A stretch of 10,678 bases of DNA from Pseudomonadota bacterium (GCA_016195115.1 JACQAI010000444.1:1-10678), one strand, 5' to 3'. Positions 1 to 6,925 are shown, counted from the stretch's first letter. Notes: a model not told the origin generated them from the letters alone. A program made the numbers and translations.

Positions 1-1226
1 ACCCATTGCCACGCATTGCCGTGCATGTCGTGAAGGCCGAACGGATTCGGCGAGAAGCTGCCCACCGGCGCCGTGCTCTTGTCGTCCCACTGGCTGCCGC
101 AGCCGTCGCACACCGCGTTGCCGCGCCCGATGTCGTTGCCCCACGAATAGCGCGTCGTCGTGCCGGCCCGCGCCGCATACTCCCACTCCGCCTCGGTCGG
201 CAGCCGGTATCCCCGGCCGGTCTTGCGCGCCAGCCATTGGGCGTAGGCCTGAGCGTCCTCCCAGCTCACATTGACCGCCGGATGACGGTCGTCCTGCGCA
301 AAGCCGGTCTGCTGCCACGACGTGTCGCCACGGCCGCCGGTCTCCCGCACGAAGCGCCCATACTCGCCGCGCGTCACATGGAATTTTCCGACCGCCAGCG
401 GCTGTCCGACCTGGACGCGATGGATCGGCGCCTCGGACGACGCCTCGTCGGACCCCATCAGGAAATCACCCACCGGGATCACCACCATCTCGGGGCAATC
501 GGGGCAGTCCCGAAAGGTCTGACCGACAAAGACGGGAAAGCCGCCGGCCACCGATGCAGTAACCCGCGCAGCTGGTGCTGGAACCGGCATCGCCGTCGCG
601 ACCGGGGGCTCGACCGGACGGTCGGACATCCGCCACACCGCCGCCACGCCAAGCCCGACGACGACCGCAACAACCGCGACCCCGATCACGATCGCCCTCG
701 GCCGTCGTGTGCGGACCGCCGCCGCCGACGGACCGGCGTTCGCTTCCCGCCGGACCGAAGGTGCCGCGCTCGGCACGGGCTCGCCGGGGGTCGGCGGTGC
801 CGGCGCGGGGCGCGCGGCGATATCGATCTGCAGCAGCGCGCTCACCGCTTGCGTCAGCCGCTGGAGATGCTCTTGCAACGGCGGCGTCAGCGCGTCGAGC
901 CAGTGCACCGTGCCCATGAAATATTCGAGGGACTTGGTCGGCGCGACGTCCTCGATGCGCAGCGGCAGCACCGGCACGCCCTTGTTGACCGCGCGCTCCA
1001 CCTCGCGGCGGATTTGCGGCGACTCGTTGGCGCTCTGCGAAAAAACCAGCAGCATCAACCGACAACCGGCGATCGCGTCGACGATGGCCTCGCCCCACTC
1101 CATGCTGGGCATGATGTCGCGCGGCGCGATCCAGCACCGAATTCCCGCTGCCTCGAGAGCCGCGCACGCCGCGTCGGCGACTGGTTTGTCCTTGCTCGAG
1201 TAGCTGATGAACACGTCATGGGCCAT
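1..1226 (-). CDS. TIR domain - transmembrane - FGE-sulfatase (SUMF1-like) fusion protein, C-terminus cut by window edge
   Basis: The frame is open from ATG 1226 to the left edge, giving 408 residues with no stop. Residues 1-135 are a bacterial TIR domain: FISYSSKDK at 6-14, the BB-loop-like CWIAPRDIMP at 31-40, and REVERAV at 74-80, where E75 aligns with the catalytic glutamate of NAD-cleaving TIRs. A Pro/Ala-rich linker (about 137-170) and a basic stretch (RTRRPR) precede one transmembrane helix at about 178-197. The basic stretch predicts N-terminus inside, so the rest would be periplasmic. From about 240 an FGE-sulfatase/EgtB/PvdO-type domain begins: DCPDCPEMVVIPVGDFLMGS, then VTRGEYGRF (284-292), VNVSWEDAQAYAQWLA (319-333) and YRLPTEAEWEYAARAG (340-355). 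It is still running at HGNAWQW. The C-terminal third, where FGE active-site cysteines lie, is outside the window, so enzyme versus binding-fold role cannot be decided. The family assignment is firm; NADase activity and substrate are inference. No good Shine-Dalgarno is seen within 12 nt of the ATG, but MAHDVFISYS is a typical TIR start. Confidence 0.93.
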   Translation of the reverse strand, partial: MAHDVFISYSSKDKPVADAACAALEAAGIRCWIAPRDIMPSMEWGEAIVDAIAGCRLMLLVFSQSANESPQIRREVERAVNKGVPVLPLRIEDVAPTKSLEYFMGTVHWLDALTPPLQEHLQRLTQAVSALLQIDIAARPAPAPPTPGEPVPSAAPSVRREANAGPSAAAVRTRRPRAIVIGVAVVAVVVGLGVAAVWRMSDRPVEPPVATAMPVPAPAARVTASVAGGFPVFVGQTFRDCPDCPEMVVIPVGDFLMGSDEASSEAPIHRVQVGQPLAVGKFHVTRGEYGRFVRETGGRGDTSWQQTGFAQDDRHPAVNVSWEDAQAYAQWLARKTGRGYRLPTEAEWEYAARAGTTTRYSWGNDIGRGNAVCDGCGSQWDDKSTAPVGSFSPNPFGLHDMHGNAWQW

Positions 1227-1294
1227 GGCAACTTGACCGGAACTCCCTTCGGCTGCCGTCGCCATGCTAGCGCCGCGTTTCGCGCTCGCGATAC

Positions 1295-1339
1295 CCCCCA
1301 CCCCTCCCTCCCCCTCAAGGGGGTAGGGAGGGGTGGGGG
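1295..1339. repeat. Long C/G-tract inverted repeat (hairpin, potential G-quadruplex)
   Basis: Left arm 1295-1314 (C5-A-C4-T-C3-T-C5) pairs completely with right arm 1319-1339 (G5-TA-G3-A-G4-T-G5). The loop is TCAA (1315-1318) and T1324 is the only bulge. The right arm alone has four G-runs of at least 3 with loops of 1-2 nt, a canonical G-quadruplex pattern on the plus strand; the left arm gives the same on the minus strand. It lies between the divergent TIR-FGE and molybdenum hydroxylase genes. There is no T-tract, so it is a poor intrinsic terminator. It may be a dispersed palindromic repeat of the genome or a regulatory structure. Confidence 0.85.
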
Positions 1340-1380
1340 TGGTTGTCGCCAAGCCCTGCGCTGTGGTCGAATTCCACGCC

Positions 1381-3750
1381 ATGGACGCACACGACGGAAA
1401 GAGCGGCATCGGCGCGTGGGTGCCGCGGGTCGAGGACCAGCGGCTGCTGACCGGTGCCGGCTGCTTCAGCGACGACGTCGACCTGCCGGGCCAGGCCTAC
1501 GCCGCTCTGGTGCGGGCGCCGCACGCCCACGCCCGGCTGCGCGTCGTCGACACCGCCGCCGCACGCGCCGCACCGGGCGTGCTCGCGGTGCTGACCGGCG
1601 CCGACCTGGTGGCCGACGGCATCAAGCCGTTTCCCCACGCGCCGGCGGCGCAGAGCCCGCCTGACATCAAGCTGGTCAACACCGACGGCTCGGCGACCTA
1701 CGTCGCGCGCCACTTCCCGCTGGCGATCGAGCGCGTGCGCTTCGTCGGCGAGGGCGTCGCGATGGTGATCGCCGAGACGCTGGCTGCAGCCAAGGACGCC
1801 GCCGAGCGGATCGCGATCGACTACGAGACCCTACCTGCCGTGGTCGCGAGCCGCCACGCGGCGCGCGCGGATGCGCCGAAGCTGTGGGACGACGCGGTGT
1901 CGAACGTCACGCTCGACGCCGAGGTCGGCGATCGAGCGGCGACCGACGCGGCGTTCGCGCGGGCCGCCCACGTCGTCACACTCGAGACCTGGGTGCAGCG
2001 CGTCACCGGCGTGCCGATGGAGCCGCGCGCCGCGGTCGGCGTCTACGACGCCGACGAGGCGCGCTACGTCCTGTACGCCGGCGGCGGCGGCGTGGTGCGG
2101 CCGAAGCGCGATCTCGCCGAGATGCTCGGCGTGCCCGAGGATCGCGTGCGCGTGATCGCGCGCGAGGTCGGCGGCAATTTCGGCACGCGCAACTCGTCCT
2201 ACCCGGAATTCCTGCTGGTCGCGTGGGCGGCGCGCCGCGTCGGCCGACCGGTCAAGTGGACCTGCGAGCGCAGCGAGGCGTTCCTGACCGACTACCAGGG
2301 TCGCGACCTCGCGGTCGAAGCGGCGCTGGCGCTCGATCGCGACGGCAACTTTCTGGCCCTGCGCGCCTCGAACCTGAGCAATCTCGGCGCCTACAGCCTG
2401 TCGTTCGTGCCGCTGACCAAGGGCACCGAGCTGATGTCGAGCCTCTACCGGATCCCGGTCGTGCATGCGCGCGCCCGCGCGGTGTTCTCCAACACCGCGC
2501 CAACCGCGCCCTATCGCAGCGCCGGCCGGCCCGAGGTCATGTTCGTGATGGAGCGGCTGATCGATCGCGCCGCGCAGGCCCACGGCTTCGATCGCGCGGC
2601 GCTACGCCGGCGCAACGTCATCCCGCAGTCCGCCATGCCGTACCGCAACCCGTTCGGCATGCCGTACGACAGCGGCCACTTCGACGCCGTGCTCGAGCGC
2701 GCGCTGGCCTTGGGCGAGTGGGACGGGTTTCCAGGGCGCCGCGCCGAAGCCGCCGGACGTGGGCGTCTGCGCGGCATCGGGGTCGGCGCCTACATCGAGT
2801 CGGCGAGCGGCGCGCCGCACGAGCGGGCCGCCGTCACGGTCGTGCCGGAAGGCCACATCGACGTGGTGATCGGCACCCTATCGAGCGGCCAGGGCCACGA
2901 GACCAGCTTCGCCCAGCTGATCACCGAGTGGTTGGGCGTTGCCGGCGAGCGCGTGCGCCTGATCACCGGCGACACCGACATCGTGACGGCCGGCGGCGGC
3001 TCGCACTCGGGCCGCTCGATGCGCCACGCCGGCACGACCTTGTTCAAGGCGTCGCAGGAGATCATCGCCAAGGGCGTGCGCATCGCCGCCCACCTGCTCG
3101 AGGCGGCCGACGAAGACATCAGGTTCGCCGACGGCCGCTTCACCATCGCGGGCACCGATCATGCGGTGTCGCTGTTCGAGGTCGCCGCGGCGGCCGAGAC
3201 CCGCAAGGACCTGGCCGAAGCGCTGCGCGGTCCGCTCGCGGCGGCCGCCGAGGTCGTCAGCAAGGTGTCGTCGTTCCCGCACGGCTGGCATGTCGGCGAG
3301 GTCGAGATCGATCCCGAGACCGGCGAAGTCGTGCTGGCGCGCTACACCACCGTCGACGACGTCGGTCGCGCGGTGAACCCCCTGATCCTGCACGGCCAGG
3401 CGCACGGTGGGGCCGCCCAGGGCATCGGCCAGGCGCTGTGGGAGCAGTGCTTCTACGACACCGGAACAGGCGAGCTGCTGTCCGGGTCGTTCCTCGACTA
3501 CGCGATGCCGCGCGCTGGCGATCTGCCGATGTTCACCACCGCGCTCAGCGAGGTGCCCTCGACGACGCACCCGCTCGGCTTCCGCGGCGGCGGCGAAGGC
3601 GGCATCACGCCGGCGCTCGGCGTCATCGTCAACGCCATCGTCGACGCCTTGGCCGAGTTCGGCATCACGCACATCGAGATGCCGGTGACGTCCGAGCGCG
3701 TCTGGCGCGCCCTCCAGGCCGCGCGCGCCGGGGTAAAGACGCCGACCTAG
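1381..3750 (+). CDS. Molybdopterin-binding large subunit, xanthine dehydrogenase / CO dehydrogenase (CoxL-like) family
   Basis: This is a 789-residue molybdenum hydroxylase catalytic subunit, of normal length for the family. The N-terminal a/b-hammerhead begins at VPRVEDQRLLTGAG (14-27), as in CoxL-type proteins. Cofactor and active-site signatures follow in order: MEPRA near 217, VGGNFG at 263-268, PYRSAGRPE at 377-385, a GSHSGRSMRHAG segment near 540, and GGGEGG with the expected catalytic glutamate E739. The active-site loop is PYRSAGR, not the AYxCSFR of form I CO dehydrogenase. True CO oxidation is therefore unlikely; an aldehyde, purine or N-heterocycle hydroxylase is likelier, substrate unknown. 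No 2Fe-2S (CoxS) or FAD (CoxM) subunit gene adjoins it. Start: ATG 1381 fits family alignments but has no Shine-Dalgarno. In-frame alternatives are ATG 1333 and GTG 1339; the latter is preceded by AGGGAGG about 7 nt away inside the hairpin. The stop overlaps the convergent chemoreceptor stop. There is no signal peptide; cytoplasmic. Confidence 0.92.
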   Translation: MDAHDGKSGIGAWVPRVEDQRLLTGAGCFSDDVDLPGQAYAALVRAPHAHARLRVVDTAAARAAPGVLAVLTGADLVADGIKPFPHAPAAQSPPDIKLVNTDGSATYVARHFPLAIERVRFVGEGVAMVIAETLAAAKDAAERIAIDYETLPAVVASRHAARADAPKLWDDAVSNVTLDAEVGDRAATDAAFARAAHVVTLETWVQRVTGVPMEPRAAVGVYDADEARYVLYAGGGGVVRPKRDLAEMLGVPEDRVRVIAREVGGNFGTRNSSYPEFLLVAWAARRVGRPVKWTCERSEAFLTDYQGRDLAVEAALALDRDGNFLALRASNLSNLGAYSLSFVPLTKGTELMSSLYRIPVVHARARAVFSNTAPTAPYRSAGRPEVMFVMERLIDRAAQAHGFDRAALRRRNVIPQSAMPYRNPFGMPYDSGHFDAVLERALALGEWDGFPGRRAEAAGRGRLRGIGVGAYIESASGAPHERAAVTVVPEGHIDVVIGTLSSGQGHETSFAQLITEWLGVAGERVRLITGDTDIVTAGGGSHSGRSMRHAGTTLFKASQEIIAKGVRIAAHLLEAADEDIRFADGRFTIAGTDHAVSLFEVAAAAETRKDLAEALRGPLAAAAEVVSKVSSFPHGWHVGEVEIDPETGEVVLARYTTVDDVGRAVNPLILHGQAHGGAAQGIGQALWEQCFYDTGTGELLSGSFLDYAMPRAGDLPMFTTALSEVPSTTHPLGFRGGGEGGITPALGVIVNAIVDALAEFGITHIEMPVTSERVWRALQAARAGVKTPT

Positions 3751-5450
3751 GCCGCCTTCACGCGGGTGAGGAAGGTCGTGACGCTGTCCTTGAGCGCGCT
3801 CGAGCCGCGCGCGACGTCGCCCGAGGCCGACAGCACCATCGCGGCCGCAGCGCCGGTCTCGCCGGCGGCTTGGCTGACGCCGGCGATGTTGCCGGTGACC
3901 TCCTGGGTGCCGCCCGCCGCCTGCTGGACGTTGCGGGCGATCTCGCGGGTCGCCGCGCCCTGCTCCTCGACCGCCGACGCCATCGTGGTCGCCGACTCGC
4001 TGATCGCCGTGATGGTGCGGCCGATCGCCTCGATGGCGTGCGCCGCGCGTGCGGTCTCCGCCTGAATGGCGCCGATCTGGCTCGAGATCTCCTCGGTCGC
4101 ACGGGCCGTCTGGGAAGCCAGGTTCTTGACCTCGGTGGCGACCACCGCGAAGCCCTTGCCGGCCTCGCCGGCGCGCGCCGCCTCGATCGTCGCGTTGAGC
4201 GCCAGCAGGTTGGTCTGGCTCGCGATGTCGTTGATCAACTTGACGACCGTGCCGATCTTCTGCGCCCCGTCGTTGAGCGCCTTCATGGTGCGATCGGTCT
4301 CGGCCGCCTGCTCGACCGCATTGCGCGCGATCGTCGCCGATTGATTGATCTGCGTGCCGATCTCGGCGATCGAGGCGTTGAGCTGCTCGGTCGCGGTGGC
4401 GACGGTCTGCACGTTGGCGGAGGTCTGCTCCGAGGCCGCCGCGACGGCGCTCGATTGCCGGCTCGCCTCCTCGGCGGTGGCGCTCATCGAGGCGGCCGAC
4501 GACTGCAGCTCGGTCGACGCCGCGGCGAGCCCCTGCACGACGCCGTTGACCTCGTGGTCGAAGCGCTGCGTCAGCTCGTCGATCAGCTGCGTCCGCCGCT
4601 CGCGCGCGGCCTGGGCCTCGGCCTGCGCGGCCGCCAGCTCGTCGCCCTTGATCATGTTGTCCTTGAACACCTGGACGGCGTCGGCCATGCGGCCGATCTC
4701 GTCCTTCTGGCCGACCGCCGGAATCGCGACGTCGATGTCGTGATCGGCCAACCGGCCCATCGCCGTGGTCATGGCGATCACCGGCTTGGCGACATTGCGG
4801 ATCAAATACCAGCCGGCCAAGCACGCGAGCAGCAATGCGCCGACGATGCCGGCGACGATCAGCTGGCGCGTCGCGGCGAACACCGCCTGCGACCGGGCCT
4901 CGGCGTCGGTGGCGCCCTGGTCGTTGAGCGCGATCACCTTGCCGATGGCGACCTCGGCCTCGATGCTGATCGGCGAGGCCACCTTGGCGTAAGCGGTCGT
5001 CGCCTCGTCCTTCTGATGGGCGTGCGACAGCGCGACATATTTGTCGATTGCCGCGAGATACTCGTTGAGCTTGGCGTCGGCGGCCCGGTACAGGTCGCGC
5101 TCCTGCTGCGAGGAGATGAGCGGCTGGTAGCGCCGGCGCGTGGCGTTGATCTCCTCGAGGATCTTCGCCAAGCGGCCGTCGACCGCGACCTTGTCGGGAT
5201 CGCTCTCGAGCATGACGTGGCGCCCGGCGATCGCCCGGTGGCGGACGCCCAGATAGCGCAGGGTGGCGAGCTCGCGGACGCTGGGCAGCCAGCTGGTTTG
5301 AATCTCGACCGTGGCTTGATGGATGCGGCCGGCGGCGTCGATCGCGAAGCCGCCGAGCGTGGCGATGACTATGACGAGCATCGCGAACGACGACGCGATG
5401 CGGACCTTGATGCTGAAATTGTTCAGCGCGCGGCTGATCGGGGCAAACAT
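3747..5450 (-). CDS. Methyl-accepting chemotaxis protein (4HB sensor, HAMP, MCP signalling domain)
   Basis: This is a 567-residue transmembrane chemoreceptor. TM1 is at about 17-38. A periplasmic, mostly helical segment of about 155 residues (40-195) has the length and look of a four-helix-bundle ligand domain. TM2 is at about 197-217, then HAMP at about 218-270 (RNVAKPV ... DEIGRMADAVQVFKDNM). The cytoplasmic coiled-coil carries the highly conserved hairpin tip at about 398-445 (INDIASQTNLLALNATIEAARAGEAGKG in pieces), which contacts CheA/CheW. Glu/Gln-rich candidate methylation segments flank it (for example AEEASRQ near 326 and VEEQGAATRE near 494). There is no C-terminal NWETF-type CheR/CheB tether. 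The start is firm: ATG 5450 follows GGAGAGG with 5-nt spacing. It lies downstream of two same-strand response-regulator genes, with a palindromic operator-like array about 100 bp upstream. Ligand unknown. No che genes lie in the window, so it must use a kinase encoded elsewhere. Confidence 0.96.
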   Translation of the reverse strand: MFAPISRALNNFSIKVRIASSFAMLVIVIATLGGFAIDAAGRIHQATVEIQTSWLPSVRELATLRYLGVRHRAIAGRHVMLESDPDKVAVDGRLAKILEEINATRRRYQPLISSQQERDLYRAADAKLNEYLAAIDKYVALSHAHQKDEATTAYAKVASPISIEAEVAIGKVIALNDQGATDAEARSQAVFAATRQLIVAGIVGALLLACLAGWYLIRNVAKPVIAMTTAMGRLADHDIDVAIPAVGQKDEIGRMADAVQVFKDNMIKGDELAAAQAEAQAARERRTQLIDELTQRFDHEVNGVVQGLAAASTELQSSAASMSATAEEASRQSSAVAAASEQTSANVQTVATATEQLNASIAEIGTQINQSATIARNAVEQAAETDRTMKALNDGAQKIGTVVKLINDIASQTNLLALNATIEAARAGEAGKGFAVVATEVKNLASQTARATEEISSQIGAIQAETARAAHAIEAIGRTITAISESATTMASAVEEQGAATREIARNVQQAAGGTQEVTGNIAGVSQAAGETGAAAAMVLSASGDVARGSSALKDSVTTFLTRVKAA

Positions 5451-5455
5451 TGGAA

Positions 5456-5462
5456 CCTCTCC
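5456..5462 (-). promoter_or_regulatory. Shine-Dalgarno of the chemoreceptor gene
   Basis: On the minus strand this reads GGAGAGG, 5 nt before ATG 5450. It is the best ribosome-binding site in the window and fixes the start. Confidence 0.8.
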
Positions 5463-5521
5463 GGATGAACGGCTGGTACATGATGTGCCGCATCGTCCCG
5501 GCCCCTGTCACCGGCGCAGGC

Positions 5522-5565
5522 GGATAGCGCGGCGGTCCCGCCGGATAGCGCGGGATAGCTATCCC
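5522..5565 (-). promoter_or_regulatory. Operator-like array: 14-bp palindrome GGGATAGCTATCCC plus two phased half-sites
   Basis: The palindrome occupies 5552-5565. Additional same-orientation GGATAGC half-sites lie at 5543-5549 and 5522-5528, offset 10 and 31 bp from the GGATAGC at 5553-5559, close to one and three helical turns. The array ends about 70 bp upstream of the chemoreceptor start codon and overlaps the last codons and stop (5559-5561) of the preceding receiver gene. Identical palindromes stand at 6883 and 9509. The binding protein is unknown; a NarL-type regulator is encoded nearby. Confidence 0.7.
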
Positions 5566-5957
5566 TGAGCCGCCGGGGGCGCCGCCCTTGCGGCCGACCG
5601 GCAGTCCTCGATCGCGCGGATCAGGCTCGCCGGCTCGAACGGCTTGATCAGCACCGCGCACGCGCCCAAGACGCTTAGCAGGGTCGCGACCGGCTGGCGC
5701 AGCCCATCGCCGGCACCCGTCATGGCGATGACCGGCAGGCTCGGATGACGATCGCGAATTTCGCGCAGCAGCTCGATGCCGTCCATGTCCGGCATCACGA
5801 CGTCGATCACCGCGATCTCGACGGGCTCGGTCTCCAGCAACCGCAGCGCCGCCTTGGCGGAGGTCGCGACCAGCGAATGGTAGCCGTGGCGGCTCAAGCC
5901 GTGCTTGACGAAGATGAGGAATGCCTCGTGATCATCGACCACAAGTACCGAAGCCAT
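5559..5957 (-). CDS. Single-domain response regulator (CheY-like receiver)
   Basis: A stand-alone receiver domain of 132 residues. The acidic pair D8-D9 (VLVVDDHEAF), the phosphoacceptor D52 (VIDVVMPDMDG), the switch residue T80 (IAMTGAG) and the conserved K105 (LIKPFEP) are all present, so it should be phosphorylatable. No output domain follows; the last dozen residues are Ala/Pro-rich. The chosen start is ATG 5957, because the receiver fold begins there (MASVLVVDD). The frame stays open upstream to ATG 6029, but that extension is Arg/Pro-rich and unlike the family; neither start has a strong Shine-Dalgarno. It is followed after 108 bp by the chemoreceptor on the same strand. It may serve as a CheY, a phosphate sink or a phosphorelay intermediate; a specific role cannot be read from sequence. 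Its stop codon lies inside the palindromic operator. Confidence 0.92.
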   Translation of the reverse strand: MASVLVVDDHEAFLIFVKHGLSRHGYHSLVATSAKAALRLLETEPVEIAVIDVVMPDMDGIELLREIRDRHPSLPVIAMTGAGDGLRQPVATLLSVLGACAVLIKPFEPASLIRAIEDCRSAARAAPPAAQG

Positions 5958-6063
5958 GGGCGTCTCGACGGCACGGGGTTGCGGGAGCGGCACCCTATGC
6001 CGACGCGGCCGCGCAAGTCCCCGGTCCATCGGGATGATGCCCGAAAGAACAGCAGCTGCTCGG

Positions 6064-6091
6064 GCTCGCGGGGCTTGCGCCCCTGCCGCGC
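6064..6091. repeat. 28-bp direct repeat, copy 1 (hairpin-forming)
   Basis: Identical over 28 bp to 6106-6133, with starts 42 bp apart. Each copy contains GGGGC-TTGC-GCCCC, a 5-bp stem with a 4-nt loop. It lies between the two response-regulator genes and resembles a REP-type intergenic element. No U-tract follows on either strand. Confidence 0.8.
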
Positions 6092-6105
6092 TGGTTTCTG
6101 TTGGC

Positions 6106-6133
6106 GCTCGCGGGGCTTGCGCCCCTGCCGCGC
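6106..6133. repeat. 28-bp direct repeat, copy 2 (hairpin-forming)
   Basis: Perfect second copy of the repeat at 6064-6091. It begins 2 bp beyond the stop codon of the NarL-type regulator (6136-6138, minus strand). The position suggests a role in 3'-end protection or attenuation of that transcript before the receiver gene; this is inference. Confidence 0.8.
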
Positions 6134-6135
6134 GG

Positions 6136-6804
6136 CTATTTCGGCTGATCCTCGCCGACCAGGCCGCGGCTGACCGCGAGCGCGGCGGCAGCCGCGCGGT
6201 TGCGCACGCCGAGCTTCTCGAGAATGCGCCGAGTGTGCAGCTTGACGGTGACCTCGGCGACGCCGATGGCGCGCGCGATCTCCTTGTTGGGGGAGCCCTT
6301 GGCCAGCATGCGGAGCACCTCGAGCTCGCGCGGCGTCAGATTGGCGGCGCCGGCGGCTGGGCGCGCCTCGCGGCCACCGCCGCCGTCGACCCCGTCAACC
6401 AGCACATCGGGCGGAACGTAGATCGCGCCCGACAGCATCAGGCGCACGGCGGCCAGGATCATGCTCGGGTCGAACGTCTTGGGCAGATAGCCGCACGCGC
6501 CCGCCGCCAGCACCTCGCGGATCTTGCCGGCGCCGAGCGACCCGGAGATCACGGCGACGCGCATGTCGGGATGGCGCTCGCGCACCTTGGCGATGCCCGT
6601 GACGCCGTTCATCCCCGGCATGTCGAGATCGAGCAGCGCCAGGGCAACGTCACCCGCCGCCACCGCCTCGAGCGCCGCATCCAACGAATCGACCGCGCCC
6701 AACGTCTCGATATCGCCGGCGCGATCGAACACCGCGGTGAGCGCCTCGCGATAGAGAGGATGATCGTCCGCGATCACGATCCGGGTTTGCTTGCCAGCAG
6801 CCAC
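6136..6804 (-). CDS. NarL/FixJ-family response regulator (receiver + LuxR-type HTH)
   Basis: 222 residues, the usual length. The receiver at about 8-122 has the acidic pair D13-D14 (IVIADDHPLYREAL), phosphoacceptor D59 (LLDLDMPGMNG), S87/S89 in the switch region and K109 (GYLPKT). A Gly-rich linker (137-153) leads to a LuxR_C helix-turn-helix at about 155-212 (LTPRELEVLRMLAKG, NKEIARAIGVAEVTVKLH, ILEKLGVRNRAAA). It should bind DNA as a phosphorylation-controlled dimer. Start: GTG 6804 fits the family. The frame continues upstream to ATG 6942, but that 46-codon extension is non-conserved and would encode the operator palindrome, so I reject it. Only a weak AGGGG precedes GTG 6804. It is divergent from the EAL protein; the palindrome 6883-6896 lies 78 bp upstream, so autoregulation is plausible. 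No cognate kinase is visible in the window. Confidence 0.94.
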   Translation of the reverse strand: MAAGKQTRIVIADDHPLYREALTAVFDRAGDIETLGAVDSLDAALEAVAAGDVALALLDLDMPGMNGVTGIAKVRERHPDMRVAVISGSLGAGKIREVLAAGACGYLPKTFDPSMILAAVRLMLSGAIYVPPDVLVDGVDGGGGREARPAAGAANLTPRELEVLRMLAKGSPNKEIARAIGVAEVTVKLHTRRILEKLGVRNRAAAAALAVSRGLVGEDQPK

Positions 6805-6882
6805 GCGCGCCCCTGTTTGTAAGGCGGCTCGTAAGTCCCCTCTAAAGCCGCACAATTTCGTTAAAACACCATGAACCCTTGC

Positions 6883-6896
6883 GGGATAGCTATCCC
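6883..6896. promoter_or_regulatory. Operator-like palindrome GGGATAGCTATCCC in a divergent promoter region
   Basis: A perfect 14-bp palindrome, extended to 16 bp (6882-6897) by flanking C and G. It sits in the 210-bp gap between the NarL-type regulator (start 6804, minus) and the EAL protein (start 7015, plus), so it could control both. The same 16-mer occurs at 9508-9523. Confidence 0.75.
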
Positions 6897-6916
6897 GGTT
6901 TCGATCCGAATTCATT

Positions 6917-6925
6917 GGATAGCTA
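6917..6925 (+). promoter_or_regulatory. Partial copy of the operator (GGATAGCTA)
   Basis: Nine consecutive bases match the core of the palindrome; the right half then degenerates (GAC instead of TCC). It is a direct repeat of the left half-site at 6884-6890, 33 bp away, about three helical turns. It is probably an auxiliary site for the same protein. Confidence 0.5.

Noticed and set aside
6..1664. Open frame of 552 codons on the plus strand at the left edge
   Set aside because: It is antisense to the TIR-FGE gene, whose family motifs are clear, and it runs through the hairpin into the hydroxylase in another frame.
1381..3750. Naming the hydroxylase coxL (CO dehydrogenase)
   Set aside because: The diagnostic AYxCSFR active-site loop is absent and no coxM or coxS gene adjoins.
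1884..5468. Open frame of 1194 codons on the plus strand, crossing two genes
   Set aside because: Arg/Gly-rich low-complexity translation without domains. It overlaps the well-supported hydroxylase and chemoreceptor; such long shadow frames are usual at this GC content.
2878..5661. Open frame of 927 codons on the minus strand
   Set aside because: Out of frame with the chemoreceptor, composition-driven, no recognisable motif.
6031..6042. GGGATGATGCCC upstream of the receiver gene, resembling the operator
   Set aside because: It is 12 bp instead of 14 and only the outer three bases pair; the central AGCT is missing. Treated as a chance likeness.
6064..6133. CRISPR array or intrinsic terminator reading of the 28-bp repeats
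   Set aside because: There are only two copies with a 14-bp spacer, and no U-tract follows the stems.
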